Positions 37,671 through 46,787 of a stretch of DNA of 64,000 nt are shown in pieces (position 1 is the stretch's first letter; each line of letters begins with the position of its first letter). Made by a program: the position numbers and the translations under genes. Under the pieces are notes generated by a model. That model was given only the letters and a program-made list of their open reading frames with translations. It had not been told where the DNA came from and did no database searches. This stretch comes from Arthrobacter sp. U41 (GTDB taxonomy: Bacteria; Actinomycetota; Actinomycetes; Actinomycetales; Micrococcaceae): positions 2,666,001-2,730,000 of the forward strand of contig NZ_CP015732.1 of assembly GCF_001750145.1 (NCBI RefSeq), read 5' to 3'.

Positions 37671-38834
37671 TCAGCTGAATGCAGCCCGGTCGTGCCGCCC
37701 GTCCTTCAGCTCCAGGTACATCACCCGGCCGTCCGGCGGGCCCCCGGGTCCGGGCAGGGCGTTGACCGTGGCAAAGAGCGTGTCTCCGCGCAGGTCCACA
37801 TCGGCCGCGAAAGCTGCGGCGAGCACCACCGACTGCCCGCCCGAGTCCGGGTCGATCCTGAGCACGCCTTCACCGAAGAGCGAGGCGACGTACATGTCGC
37901 CGTTGTCGTCCAGGGCGAGTCCCGTGGGCGTCATGATCTCATCCGCCACGAGCTCCACGTCGCCGTCGTCCGGATCCACCTTGAAGATCGCCCCCCGCGG
38001 GCCGAGCGTCGGATCTTCCGGTCCGCCCGGCAGCGAAGTGACATACAGCCACCCGTCGGGTCCGACGGCGACATCGGTCGGAACAGCCTCGAAGTCGTAG
38101 GTCGTTCCCACAACGCAGTCGGGCAGGCCGTTGGAGGCCGCGGCTTCCGGGGTGATCTGGTAGGGACGCGGCGGCAGCACAGCGACGGTCTCGGTCCGGC
38201 CGCTCCCGGTGTCAACTGACACCACACTGTTGGCCCCGGCGTCGGCGACGTAGATGGTTTCTTCCGTGTGGACGATTCCGTATGGATGGGAATCAACTTC
38301 ACCCGTGTAGCTGGCGGGCATATTGGCCGGCAGTTCGGCTGCGCAGCTGTCCGGCAGGTGGCGGTAGCCGTACCGGGTTGTGCCGTCGGCGTTGTCCTCC
38401 GTTTCCAGGGCGGCGAAGTCGCCCAGCGTCCGCTGGTGACCGTCTTCTTCGATGATGCGGACGTGTCCGGCCAGCTCGGCCGGGTCGGGTCCGGCGCCTT
38501 GGCTCTCCAGGAAGTACGTCGTGTCACGCCACTGGGCGTTGCCCGCCACGCTCCAGTCCGCGGTTTCGTAGAGGACCTTCTGGTGCCCGTCGGCGTCGAC
38601 CCGCGTCAAGCGGCCGGCGAAGGACTCGCTCACCGTGACTGAGCCGTGGCGGCCGGCGTTGACGTGAAGCGGGCCCACGAGCCTGTCGGTGAGCAGAACC
38701 GGTGCGGTCTCTCCGGCGCTCCCGCCCTGGCCCTTCCCGGGGGCTGTGGCGGGGGCTACGCCGGCAGCTGTCCCGGTCGAGAGGAACACGGCTGCGGTGG
38801 CGGCCGTGGCTAGCAATGACAAACGCTTTCTCAT
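37671..38834 (-). CDS. Secreted ScyD/ScyE-like beta-propeller protein
   Basis: A 387-residue protein with a Sec signal peptide (basic MRKRLS, hydrophobic stretch, Ala-X-Ala-like cleavage near residue 26-30). The mature part is a repetitive beta-propeller: repeated segments such as HPYGIVHTEETIYVADAGANSVVSVD, VPTDVAVGPDGWLYVTSLPGG and TPTGLALDDNGDMYVASLFGEG (each quoted only in part by family). It resembles ScyD/ScyE-type proteins, named for cyanobacterial scytonemin genes but widespread and mostly of unknown role. The ATG at 38834 precedes the signal peptide; longer frames are rejected. Confidence 0.8.
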   Translation of the reverse strand: MRKRLSLLATAATAAVFLSTGTAAGVAPATAPGKGQGGSAGETAPVLLTDRLVGPLHVNAGRHGSVTVSESFAGRLTRVDADGHQKVLYETADWSVAGNAQWRDTTYFLESQGAGPDPAELAGHVRIIEEDGHQRTLGDFAALETEDNADGTTRYGYRHLPDSCAAELPANMPASYTGEVDSHPYGIVHTEETIYVADAGANSVVSVDTGSGRTETVAVLPPRPYQITPEAAASNGLPDCVVGTTYDFEAVPTDVAVGPDGWLYVTSLPGGPEDPTLGPRGAIFKVDPDDGDVELVADEIMTPTGLALDDNGDMYVASLFGEGVLRIDPDSGGQSVVLAAAFAADVDLRGDTLFATVNALPGPGGPPDGRVMYLELKDGRHDRAAFS

Positions 38835-39020
38835 GGTTGGCTCCCGTGGCGGGTGATGAAGTTTTTGCATCGATGAGACCACTGAGACCGGTGTACTGGC
38901 CGCCGGAGTATTCACGGGGCCCCTACAGCGGATATTAGGCTCTCCGGGTTTCAAAGTCGATGCCTTGGCGGCGGACACGGGTCCTCCCCGGCAGACGTGG
39001 TTGCTGGCTATGATCGGACC

Positions 39021-39506
39021 ATGGCCACGGCACCCTCAGCTCCCGGAATTGACCGCTTCCTGGATCAGGCCGTCCGGCTCGCCGCCGCAAACGTGGCCGC
39101 GGGCGGCGGACCTTTCGGTGCGCTGGTGGTGACCCCCGACGGGCGGATCCATGAGGGCGTCAACCATGTCACGCGGGACAACGACCCCACCGCCCACGCC
39201 GAGGTGGTGGCCATCCGTGCTGCCGCGGCCGCGTCCGCCAATTTCGATCTCAGCGGGGCCGTGCTCTATGCCAGCTGCGAACCGTGCCCGCTGTGCCTCG
39301 CCGCAGCCCTGTGGGCGCGCGTGGACCGGGTCTACTTCGCCGCGGACCGGCACGCGGCCGCTGCCGCCGGCTTCGACGACGCGCTTTTCTATGAGTACTT
39401 TGACGGAACCCGGCCGGACCTGATGCCGGTGCGCCAAACTGCAGTCCCGGCGTCGGGCGCACCATTCCAGGCCTGGCTCGATAACCCGGACCGCATTGAG
39501 TACTGA
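39021..39506 (+). CDS. Nucleoside/guanine deaminase (CDA fold)
   Basis: A 161-residue zinc deaminase of the guanine deaminase/tRNA-deaminase-like family. The zinc ligands and proton shuttle are in PTAHAEVVAIR (His, Glu) and SCEPCPLCLAAALWARVDRV (Cys pair). The C-terminal FDDALFYEYFDG resembles bacterial GuaD. It probably converts guanine to xanthine, though other purine or nucleoside substrates are possible. The ATG at 39021 sits just before the conserved FLDQAVRLA helix. Confidence 0.88.
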   Translation: MATAPSAPGIDRFLDQAVRLAAANVAAGGGPFGALVVTPDGRIHEGVNHVTRDNDPTAHAEVVAIRAAAAASANFDLSGAVLYASCEPCPLCLAAALWARVDRVYFAADRHAAAAAGFDDALFYEYFDGTRPDLMPVRQTAVPASGAPFQAWLDNPDRIEY

Positions 39507-39611
39507 GACCGGCGTCCACGGGCAGGCCGGGGGTCTTTGGACTCTAGGCCCGCCCCGCGCGGGGGCGTCCCATGGAACCATGACTGCGGGGACTCGGGAA
39601 GGCGGCGGACC

Positions 39612-40049
39612 GTGGGCTCCAGCCTGATCGCCTGCCCGCACTGCGGGAAGACCAACCGGCTACCGGCGGCGGCCGCCGGGCATCCACGCTGCGGCAACTG
39701 CCGCAAGGACCTCCCCTGGATTGTCGAGGCAGGGGATGCCGACTTCGCCGCGATCGCCGAGCAGTCCTCGACGCCTGCCCTGATCGACTTCTGGGCAGCC
39801 TGGTGTGGGCCCTGCCGCATGGTCAGCCCGGTGCTGGACAGGCTGGCCCAGGAGCGCGCCGGCCGGGTCAAGCTCGTCAAGGTCGACGTCGACAAATCAC
39901 CGGCGCTCTCACGGCGCTTCGACATCCAGGCCATTCCGACGATGCTGTTGATCATCGACGGGAAAGTGGTGGCCCGGCAGGCGGGCGCACCGCCGGCGGC
40001 CGCCCTGCGCCAGTGGCTCGACGGCGCGCTGGCCGCCGGCAAGCCGTGA
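39612..40049 (+). CDS. trxC: Thioredoxin 2-type protein with N-terminal zinc finger
   Basis: A 145-residue thioredoxin of the Trx2/TrxC type. The N-terminal zinc-binding pairs are CPHC and CGNC, followed by the thioredoxin fold with active site WAAWCGPCRMV and the cis-Pro loop AIPTMLLI. It reduces protein disulfides in the cytosol, often under oxidative stress. The GTG at 39612 (after GGAAGGCGG) starts directly before the zinc finger; longer frames add nonconserved residues. The small Trypco1-like gene follows after 27 nt and is probably co-transcribed. Confidence 0.88.
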   Translation: MGSSLIACPHCGKTNRLPAAAAGHPRCGNCRKDLPWIVEAGDADFAAIAEQSSTPALIDFWAAWCGPCRMVSPVLDRLAQERAGRVKLVKVDVDKSPALSRRFDIQAIPTMLLIIDGKVVARQAGAPPAAALRQWLDGALAAGKP

Positions 40050-40076
40050 CCCTCCCACCGGCGAGATGAGGAAGCA

Positions 40077-40424
40077 ATGACCGACATACTGCGCTACGAA
40101 GTGGGTTCCGGGACGGTGCTGGTGGAGGTTGCGGACGGCAGCTTCGGCGTCGAGCGCCCCTCGCGGAACGAGCAGGGCATTACGGATGCCGGGCGGCGGC
40201 TTGAGGATGCCCTCGCAGCCATCCGGCCGGCGGCCAACGCGGCAGCGGAGGTCCTGAAGGAAATCGGCGCAGAGCACCTGGAACTTCAGTTCGGCGTGAA
40301 GCTGGCCGGTGAGGCGGGGGCCATCATTGCGCAGAACTGCTCCGAGGCCCACTTCATCGTCAAGCTCTCTTTCTCCCACGCGCCCGAGGCGCCGCCGTCG
40401 CCGGAGGACGAGATTATCCTGTGA
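40077..40424 (+). CDS. Trypco1 (CU044_2847)-like domain protein
   Basis: A 115-residue single-domain protein that resembles the CU044_2847/Trypco1 family: a beta-rich N-terminus (YEVGSGTVLVEVADGS), a helical AIRPAANAAAEVLKEIGAEHLELQFGVKLAGEAGA and a final FIVKLSFSH strand. Family members often occur beside trypsin-like or caspase-like proteases and in predicted conflict systems; here no protease is adjacent, and the neighbour is a thioredoxin gene. The C-terminus is short and acidic. The family call is from memory of the motif pattern and should be treated as probable. Confidence 0.65.
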   Translation: MTDILRYEVGSGTVLVEVADGSFGVERPSRNEQGITDAGRRLEDALAAIRPAANAAAEVLKEIGAEHLELQFGVKLAGEAGAIIAQNCSEAHFIVKLSFSHAPEAPPSPEDEIIL

Positions 40425-40489
40425 GGCCCCGGGCCCCGGGCGCCGTCACTGGATACGGGGGCGGGCTGTTTCAGCGGCGGACGGCTGTT

Positions 40490-40690
40490 TCAGCGGCGAC
40501 TGCGCCGGGCGCCCAGTCCGCCCAGGACGGGGGAGCCCATCCCGAGCAGGAAGCCGAAGTCGTACCAGTTTCCCGCGCGGGCCGTGTTGTAGAACGGGAA
40601 CTCACTCCACTGCCCGAAGACATGGACGATCAACACAATCCACGCCGTGAGCCCGTTCCAGATGCCCCATAACAAGTCCTGCCACCACAT
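40490..40690 (-). CDS. Small membrane protein, 66 residues, function unknown
   Basis: A 66-residue protein starting at an ATG with GGAGGTTCAC directly upstream. It is rich in Trp and aromatic residues (MWWQDLLWGIWNGLTAW), has one clear transmembrane helix (about 13-27) and a second weaker hydrophobic stretch (about 44-60), and a basic end (ARRSRR). I do not recognise a function. Codon use fits the neighbours and the start is well supported, so it is probably real. Confidence 0.65.
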   Translation of the reverse strand: MWWQDLLWGIWNGLTAWIVLIVHVFGQWSEFPFYNTARAGNWYDFGFLLGMGSPVLGGLGARRSRR

Positions 40691-40829
40691 GTGAACCTCC
40701 CAGACCGCACCCTGAAACACCGGTCCCGGAACGGCACGTCCCGGGACGCACGCGAAAGCACGCGCTGCGCTCAGATTAGGGCCTACAGCGCCGCGGCGGT
40801 AGGGGACGGGGACCCGAAAAGCCGGGCTG

Positions 40830-42005
40830 TCAGCCTTCGGCCGGGAGCCTGGCCGGCAGCCGGCTGAGGCCTTCCACGAGGTCAGCCTGGCTGCTGCAGA
40901 GGGCAATCCGGATCCAGCCCTCGCCGATCGAGCCGAACGCGGTGCCGGGGGCAAAGGACACCCCGGACTCGGCCAGGAAACGCCGCACCCAGGCGCGGAC
41001 ATCCCCGCCGCTGACGTGGGACACATCCGCCCACAGATAGAAGGCCCCCTGCGCGGTGAGGAACGGGATCCCCCTGGCAGCCAGGACCGCCGAGGCAGCA
41101 TCCCGGTTGGCCCGGTAGTGCGCATGGGCGTGGCTGACATAGTCCTGCGGACCCGTCAGTGCGGCCAGCGCCGCGTACTGCGAGGGCGAGGCGACACAGG
41201 AGACAATTGCCTCCATCACGTTGTTCATCCTCTGCTCCAGGCCGGGCGGGCAGATCAGGGCCCCGATCCGCAGCCCGGTCAGCCCGTAGGTCTTGGAGAG
41301 TGTGAGCGAAGTGAACACGCGGGCTTCGCCGGGGACGTCGCTGTCAAAGCGGGCCGGGCTCACATGGGGAACGTCGTAGGTGAACGCCTCGTAGCATTCG
41401 TCGGAGATGATCCAGAGATCGTGCCGGACGGCCAGCGCCACGAGGCTGCGGGTGAGTTCCTCGCCCAGGACCGCGCCCAGCGGGTTGGACGGCGAGTTGA
41501 GGATCAGCACCTTCGTCCGCGGGGTGATGAGCTCCTCGATGTCCCGGATCCGGGGCTGGAAGTCGTGCTCGGGATACAGCGGATACTGCACCGGGACTGC
41601 GTGCAGCAGGCTGCTGGTCATCGCGAAGGTCGGGTAGCCCGGGTTGGGAATCAGGACCTCGTCGCCGGGGGAGAGCAGCAGGCTCATCGCGAAGTGCAGG
41701 CCCTGCTGGGCGCCGTCGACGACGTACACCCGGTCCGCTCCGACCGGCGTCGCGTGGTGTTCCCGGAACCTGGCTGCGAACGCCTCGCGCAGGGCCGGGA
41801 TGCCGGCGTTGGGGGTGTAGTTCGTCTCGTCCCGGTCCAGGCACGCCATCCCGGCCTCAAGGATGTGGCGGGGGACGGCAAATCCCGGTTCGCCGATGCT
41901 CAGCACGATGGCGCCGGGGGTTCCCCAGGCGGCTTCGGTGATTTCGCGGATCTGGTTGATGGGAACGTCGCGGACGTGGGCGGCAAGCTCGGGCATGTCT
42001 GCCAT
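40830..42005 (-). CDS. Class I/II PLP-dependent aminotransferase
   Basis: A 391-residue fold-type I aminotransferase. It has the N-terminal LSIGEPGFAVPRHIL, the Asn/Tyr PLP contacts in the LNSPSNPLGAVL and SDECYEAFTYD regions, and the Schiff-base Lys in SLTLSKTYGLTGLRIG, then a conserved Arg region near WIRIALCSS that binds the substrate carboxylate. It groups with aspartate/alanine-type aminotransferases. The amino donor and acceptor are not defined. It is divergent from truB with a 74-bp gap. Confidence 0.9.
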   Translation of the reverse strand: MADMPELAAHVRDVPINQIREITEAAWGTPGAIVLSIGEPGFAVPRHILEAGMACLDRDETNYTPNAGIPALREAFAARFREHHATPVGADRVYVVDGAQQGLHFAMSLLLSPGDEVLIPNPGYPTFAMTSSLLHAVPVQYPLYPEHDFQPRIRDIEELITPRTKVLILNSPSNPLGAVLGEELTRSLVALAVRHDLWIISDECYEAFTYDVPHVSPARFDSDVPGEARVFTSLTLSKTYGLTGLRIGALICPPGLEQRMNNVMEAIVSCVASPSQYAALAALTGPQDYVSHAHAHYRANRDAASAVLAARGIPFLTAQGAFYLWADVSHVSGGDVRAWVRRFLAESGVSFAPGTAFGSIGEGWIRIALCSSQADLVEGLSRLPARLPAEG

Positions 42006-42079
42006 CCTAACCGGCGCAGCTCGCGGTGCCGGGGGACACCGGCGCAGGGGGCGGCTCCGGCGCAGATATACTGGGGAGC

Positions 42080-43033
42080 GTGCTTTCTGGACTGGTAATA
42101 GTGGACAAGCCGCAAGGCTGGACCAGCCACGATGTGGTTGGACGGATGCGGCGGCTCGCCGGTACCCGAAAGGTCGGCCATGCCGGAACGCTGGACCCGA
42201 TGGCCACGGGGGTTCTGGTGGTCGGCATCAACAAGGCCACCCGGCTCCTGACCTACATCGTGGGCACCTCCAAGACCTACACGGCCACCATCCGCCTGGG
42301 CGAATCGACGGTCACCGACGACGCCGAGGGCGAGGTCACCGCGACCCACAGCGCCGCAGCGGTCACCGAGGAAGCTGTCCGGGCCGGCGTCGCCGCGCTG
42401 ACCGGTGAGATCGAACAGATCCCCAGCAGCGTCAGCGCCATCAAGGTCAACGGTGAACGCGCCTACGCCCGGGTCCGCTCCGGCGAAGAAGTCACCCTGG
42501 CCGCACGTCCGGTCACCATCCACCGCTTCGAGGTCCACGGGCTCCGCCCGGTGCGCGGCGGAGAGGCGCTCGACGTGGACGTCACGGTGGAATGCTCCTC
42601 CGGCACCTACATCCGGGCCCTGGCCCGCGACCTTGGCAACGCACTCGGCGTCGGCGGTCATCTGACGGCGCTGCGCCGGACCCAGGTGGGCCCCTACACG
42701 CTGGACCAGGCCCACACCCTCGAACAGCTCGCCGAAGAACTCGACGTCCTGGAAATGTCCAAGGCCGCCCGGGCGCTCATGCCCAACCGCGAACTCAGCG
42801 ACGAGGAAACCACCGAGATTTCCTTCGGCCGCAGGATCGCCGCGGGACCGGCCGCCGGGACACCGGAAGCGGCCACGCCGGAGCAGCCCGCCGCGGGCTT
42901 CGCCCCGGACGGGACCCTCGTGGCCCTGCTCGCGGACAAGGGCAGCTACGCCAAACCGGTGCTGGTGTTCGCGCCGGACAATGAGAAGCGTGCGCCCAAG
43001 CAGCCGACGGCGGAACAGCAGGCCGGGCAGTAG
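42080..43033 (+). CDS. truB: tRNA pseudouridine-55 synthase TruB
   Basis: A 317-residue enzyme that makes pseudouridine 55 in the tRNA T-loop. It starts at GTG 42080 after GGGGAG with the typical SGLVIVDKPQGWTSHDVV. The catalytic Asp is in KVGHAGTLDPMATGVLV, with later CSSGTYIRALARDLG and a short C-terminal extension. In other actinobacteria it follows rbfA; here 4.6 kb of accessory genes lie between. Its stop overlaps the next gene by one base. Confidence 0.94.
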   Translation: MLSGLVIVDKPQGWTSHDVVGRMRRLAGTRKVGHAGTLDPMATGVLVVGINKATRLLTYIVGTSKTYTATIRLGESTVTDDAEGEVTATHSAAAVTEEAVRAGVAALTGEIEQIPSSVSAIKVNGERAYARVRSGEEVTLAARPVTIHRFEVHGLRPVRGGEALDVDVTVECSSGTYIRALARDLGNALGVGGHLTALRRTQVGPYTLDQAHTLEQLAEELDVLEMSKAARALMPNRELSDEETTEISFGRRIAAGPAAGTPEAATPEQPAAGFAPDGTLVALLADKGSYAKPVLVFAPDNEKRAPKQPTAEQQAGQ

Positions 43034-43386
43034 TGGACGCGTACTTCTACATCATCCTGGTGGTCGGGCTGGTCTCCACTGTCATCTGCCTGACCGCCGG
43101 CATCCTCAAGAAGGCCCCGAACGACACGACGATCCTCTCGGTGGCCGCGGTCGAACTGTCCCTGCTGGTCTACCTGGCGGGCTCGATCGTGCGGGTCGCG
43201 GGCGGGGAACAGATCGCGGGGGAGCCGTGGGAGTTCTGGGGTTACCTGCTGACGGCCCTGATGCTGCCGGTTGGCGCGGTGTACTGGGCCGTCCTGGAAC
43301 GCACCCGGTGGAGCAACTTCGTGCTGGCCGCCGTCGGCGTCACCGCCCTGGTGATGGCGGCCCGAATGAATCAGATTTGGTACTGA
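43033..43386 (+). CDS. Small membrane protein downstream of truB, function unknown
   Basis: A 117-residue protein with a GTG start sharing the last base of the truB stop codon, so likely co-translated. It has four hydrophobic segments (about 4-24, 32-55, 66-88 and 94-110) with short charged links. I do not recognise its family. The overlap with truB and the next membrane gene one base later suggest a small conserved operon of unknown role. Confidence 0.72.
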   Translation: MDAYFYIILVVGLVSTVICLTAGILKKAPNDTTILSVAAVELSLLVYLAGSIVRVAGGEQIAGEPWEFWGYLLTALMLPVGAVYWAVLERTRWSNFVLAAVGVTALVMAARMNQIWY

Positions 43387-43387
43387 C

Positions 43388-43906
43388 ATGGAAGAGGCAG
43401 AAAACGTGACGGCGAAACCTTCGCACGAGGACACCGGAACGACGCCGGCACCGGCTCCGGCCGCCAGGGCTGCGGCCCCTGCGACGGCTGCTGCCCCGGC
43501 GGCAAAAGACACCCGCAATACCGGCCCGGGCCGGCTGCTGATCGCTGTTTACGCCGTGTTCGCGATTTCCGCAACGGCCCGGGCGGGATTTCAGATCCTC
43601 ACCAAGTTCTCCGAAGCCCCCTTGGCGTATCTGCTCTCGGCTTTCGCCGCCGTCGTCTACCTGGTGGCCACGGTGTCCCTCGCGAAGTCCGGCCGGACCT
43701 GGTTCAAGGTCTCCGTTGCGGCGGTGCTCGTGGAACTGGTGGGTGTGCTGGTGGTCGGTGCGCTCAGCCTGTTCGACGCCGTCAACTTCCCGCATGAAAC
43801 CGTCTGGTCCCTGTTCGGCCGGGGCTATGCGTTTATCCCGCTGCTGCTGCCGATCCTGGGCCTTATCTGGCTGTACCGCCGCCGTCCCGCGCCGAAGCGG
43901 GCCTGA
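43388..43906 (+). CDS. Membrane protein with Ala/Pro-rich N-terminus, function unknown
   Basis: A 172-residue protein whose first 45 residues are Ala/Pro/Thr-rich and probably cytosolic, followed by four hydrophobic segments (about 49-67, 78-98, 103-127 and 145-163). It starts one base after the preceding gene ends, so the two may be a pair. The tail RRRPAPKRA is basic. No function is recognised. Confidence 0.7.
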   Translation: MEEAENVTAKPSHEDTGTTPAPAPAARAAAPATAAAPAAKDTRNTGPGRLLIAVYAVFAISATARAGFQILTKFSEAPLAYLLSAFAAVVYLVATVSLAKSGRTWFKVSVAAVLVELVGVLVVGALSLFDAVNFPHETVWSLFGRGYAFIPLLLPILGLIWLYRRRPAPKRA

Positions 43907-43910
43907 ACGC

Positions 43911-44339
43911 CTAGTCGGCGGGCTGGTCCAGTTCCTGGAACAGCGTGATCTGGAGCCCGGCAGGGCCGTTGAGCCGTGAGTTCACGGAGCGCCACGGTGT
44001 CTCCCGTGGTTCCGCGATGAGGGTGCCGCCGGCCTCCACCAGGTTCTGCGTGGCCGCCTGCGTGTCGTCAACCTCGAAGGCAACCCGGATCCTGGCGCTC
44101 GGCTGACCGTCGGCCTCCACCTGGTCGATGTACTTGACCTGCGCCGGGTTGGAGAGCTCCAGGGTGGCCCGGCCTGCTTCCAGGATCGTGATGCGTGCCT
44201 CCCCGTTGCTGGGGACCGCTTCACGTTCCACGAGGCCGAGGACGTCCCGGTAGAAGGTCAGGGCGGCGTCGTAGTCCTCGGTCTCGACGACGAGGCGCAG
44301 TTGCCGGACAGGACGCGGGGTGTGATTTTCGGTCGTCAT
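43911..44339 (-). CDS. VOC (glyoxalase/bleomycin resistance-like) family protein
   Basis: A 142-residue protein with two beta-alpha-beta-beta-beta modules of the VOC superfamily: RQLRLVVETEDYDAALTFYRDVLGL in the first and RVAFEVDDTQAATQNLVEAGG with DPAGLQITLF-like end in the second. Metal-binding residues are present in part, so it could be a lyase/dioxygenase or a binding protein. It is convergent with the preceding membrane gene, 4 nt apart. Specific substrate unknown. Confidence 0.85.
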   Translation of the reverse strand: MTTENHTPRPVRQLRLVVETEDYDAALTFYRDVLGLVEREAVPSNGEARITILEAGRATLELSNPAQVKYIDQVEADGQPSARIRVAFEVDDTQAATQNLVEAGGTLIAEPRETPWRSVNSRLNGPAGLQITLFQELDQPAD

Positions 44340-44385
44340 AACCGAACCTTAGGACGGACTGTTCCGGTGCGGAATACCGCAGTTC

Positions 44386-44991
44386 CTAACTGCCGCCCGG
44401 GCCGGCGTCGTTGACCTGGTCCGTCCCGGCGTCGAACTCCAGCAGCCTTCGCTGCAGGCCCCGCCACGCTGCCCCGAAGCCGGGGTGCAGTTCCTTGTCG
44501 CCGACGAGCTCCACCGGAACCCACTGCAGCTCCAGGCTCTCCGGGTCGCTGATCTCCGGTTCGAAGGCCTCCACGACCTCGGCGACGACAGTCGTGTAGC
44601 TCCAATAACCGACGTCGAACACCGAGGTGAACAGCACCCGGACGCTCTCCGGCGGAACGGCAGCTTCTTCTTTGGCCTCGCGCAAAGCCCCGTGGACCGC
44701 TGCTTCGCCCTGGTGCAGGGCTCCGCCCGGGAGCCCCCAGGTGCCGCCCTGATCGCTCCACAAGGCGCGGTGCTGGAGCAGGACGCCCTTGGCCGGGTCG
44801 TGGACCAGCAGTCCAGCCGAACCGAACCGCCCCCAGAACCGTCCGCGGTCGCCCTCGACCCACGCGTCACCGGGATCGCGGGGTCCGAGGGGGCGTCGCA
44901 GCTCGATCGGGAGCTCGGTGGATTGTGCTGCGCCGGGCAGCGCGTTGTGGAGGAGTGCCGGGCTGGAGGTCGGGGGAACAGGGCTGTCCAT
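44386..44991 (-). CDS. NUDIX hydrolase
   Basis: About 201 residues with a full Nudix box, GGALHQGEAAVHGALREAKEEAAV (quoted here by its key residues: Gly, Glu, Arg-Glu and Glu-Glu in the right spacing). Preceded by the strand RFGSAGLLVHDPAKGVLLQHRA. It hydrolyses a nucleoside diphosphate linked to another group; the substrate is unknown, with oxidised nucleotides or NADH possible. The ATG at 44991 is used; a GTG 7 codons upstream is the alternative. Confidence 0.86.
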   Translation of the reverse strand: MDSPVPPTSSPALLHNALPGAAQSTELPIELRRPLGPRDPGDAWVEGDRGRFWGRFGSAGLLVHDPAKGVLLQHRALWSDQGGTWGLPGGALHQGEAAVHGALREAKEEAAVPPESVRVLFTSVFDVGYWSYTTVVAEVVEAFEPEISDPESLELQWVPVELVGDKELHPGFGAAWRGLQRRLLEFDAGTDQVNDAGPGGS

Positions 44992-45134
44992 GCCCCCAGT
45001 TTCCCACGGCACTCCTCGTCCCGGCCGGAGTGTGACTCCGCGGGGCCAGCCGGGACGCCAGGGTGGATCCCGCCCGTATCAGGGTCGAACAGCTCGATCC
45101 CGTTACTGTCACACCCCAAAAGTAATGTTGAGTC

Positions 45135-46742
45135 ATGGAAGCCATTGGAGATTTCATCCCGGTACAGGCCAACCGGCCAGGCGCCGGGATCCTCCCTGGC
45201 GTTCCCCGGCTCGCGCCCGTTCCTGACGAAGCGGAGAACGCGGACCGTGCTCTGGACGGAGCACTTGCCCTCCTCCGCTCTTCAAACGGGACGGCGTTGA
45301 CCCATGCGGCGCAGTTCGGAGTGACCGAAGCCTCGGACTTTGCCGGCCGCGTGGAGGAATTGTCCCGCATGGTCGATTACTTCCAGCTTGTGGCGACGGC
45401 GGCGGTCGACCGGACCCGAAGCCAGGCAGCGGCTGGAGCCAGGACTGCCGCCGCGAAGTTTGGTTCCAACGCGCCTGCCGGCTGGTTGACTGGCTGGAAT
45501 ACGGAGGCGAGTGGGCCGACGAGTACTCCCTCGGACCCCTCCTGGAACGAACCGGGAGGCGCTGATCTTTCCACGGGATGGGTGGACGACGGGTACCGGA
45601 ACACCGTGGAGTTCCTGCGGGCACGGCTGCGGATCACTGCCGCGGAAGCCCGACGCCGGCTGGCCCTCGTCGCGGACGTCCTGCCGCGAACAGGCATATC
45701 GGGCCAGCCACTGCCGGCCGCGAAAGAAGAACTCGCGGCTGTGGTCGTCTCCGGGGACATCAGCTCACGGGCGGCGACCATCATCAGCCTTTCCCTGGAC
45801 CGGGTCCGGCACGTGTCCGCCGCAGAGGATGCCGCCCGGATGGTGCACGCCCTCACCCGGACAGCGGTTGAGAACGACCCGGACTTCCTGACCAGGATCG
45901 CCAAACGCTGGACGGACGCCTTGGACCAGGACGGCGACGAACCCGACGAGCAGGAACTGCGCCACCGCCAGGGTGCCTTCATACGACGGGCACACCGTGG
46001 ACTGCATCATCTGGAAATCTTCGCCACGACCGAACAGTTCGAACACCTACTCACGGTCATGAACACCGCCACCAACCCGCGGACCGGCGCCGCATCCGGG
46101 CCCGACGCGGACGACGCCGCCTCAGCAGAGCTGCTGGATCAGCGCACCCGGCCGCAGCGGCATCTCGACGGCCTCGTCGGTGGCTGTAAAGCTGCCCTCG
46201 CCGCCGGAGACCTGCCCGCCGCGGGAGGGCTGCGCCCGCAGGTGATGGTCACCATTGACTATCGTGACCTCCTGGACCGGCTGGGCGGCCCCGGCCCGGA
46301 GACTCGAGCCCCTGGCTCCAACGCCGGGACACTGATGTTCACCGGACCCATCACGGCCTCGACAGTGCGCAAGATCGCGTGCGACGCCGACCTCATTCCC
46401 ATCGTGCTCGGGGGCAAGGGCCGGATCCTCGACATCGGCCGCGCCTCACGGGTTTTCCCGCCGCACGTCCGCAATGCCATCGCCGCGCGCGACCAGGGCT
46501 GTGCCTTTCCCCAGTGCACGATCCCGGCGCCCTGGTGCGAGGCCCACCACATCAACTACTGGTCCCGCGGCGGAAGCACTGGGACAGGCAACGGAACGCT
46601 GCTCTGCTCGCATCACCATCACGTAATCCACAAGGAACAGTGGACCATTGCACTCCGAAGCGGCGTCCCCTGGTTCATCCCGCCTCCGCACCTTGATCCT
46701 CGCCAGGTGCCGCGACGAAACCGCTACTTCCGCCTTGAATGA
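45135..46742 (+). CDS. HNH endonuclease domain protein of the DUF222 (13E12-like) family
   Basis: A 535-residue protein with an N-terminal DUF222 region (about 60-330, including RLRITAAEARRRL and AAAIISLSLDRV-like helices) and a C-terminal HNH domain: CAFPQCTIPAPWCEAHHINYWSRGG with the His-Asn-His ligands and the CSHHHHVIHKEQW end. Actinobacterial genomes often hold several such genes; their target is unknown. There is no intein, phage or transposase gene beside it, so it looks like a resident copy rather than part of a mobile element. Confidence 0.85.
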   Translation: MEAIGDFIPVQANRPGAGILPGVPRLAPVPDEAENADRALDGALALLRSSNGTALTHAAQFGVTEASDFAGRVEELSRMVDYFQLVATAAVDRTRSQAAAGARTAAAKFGSNAPAGWLTGWNTEASGPTSTPSDPSWNEPGGADLSTGWVDDGYRNTVEFLRARLRITAAEARRRLALVADVLPRTGISGQPLPAAKEELAAVVVSGDISSRAATIISLSLDRVRHVSAAEDAARMVHALTRTAVENDPDFLTRIAKRWTDALDQDGDEPDEQELRHRQGAFIRRAHRGLHHLEIFATTEQFEHLLTVMNTATNPRTGAASGPDADDAASAELLDQRTRPQRHLDGLVGGCKAALAAGDLPAAGGLRPQVMVTIDYRDLLDRLGGPGPETRAPGSNAGTLMFTGPITASTVRKIACDADLIPIVLGGKGRILDIGRASRVFPPHVRNAIAARDQGCAFPQCTIPAPWCEAHHINYWSRGGSTGTGNGTLLCSHHHHVIHKEQWTIALRSGVPWFIPPPHLDPRQVPRRNRYFRLE

Positions 46743-46787
46743 GGCTTGAGCTTCCACTGTTAGTGAGGTGGGAGCGTGGAACCTCGA

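Noticed and set aside
45135..46742. Mobile element around the HNH/DUF222 gene
   Set aside because: There is no transposase, integrase, terminal repeat or target duplication visible; such genes are common resident copies in Actinobacteria.
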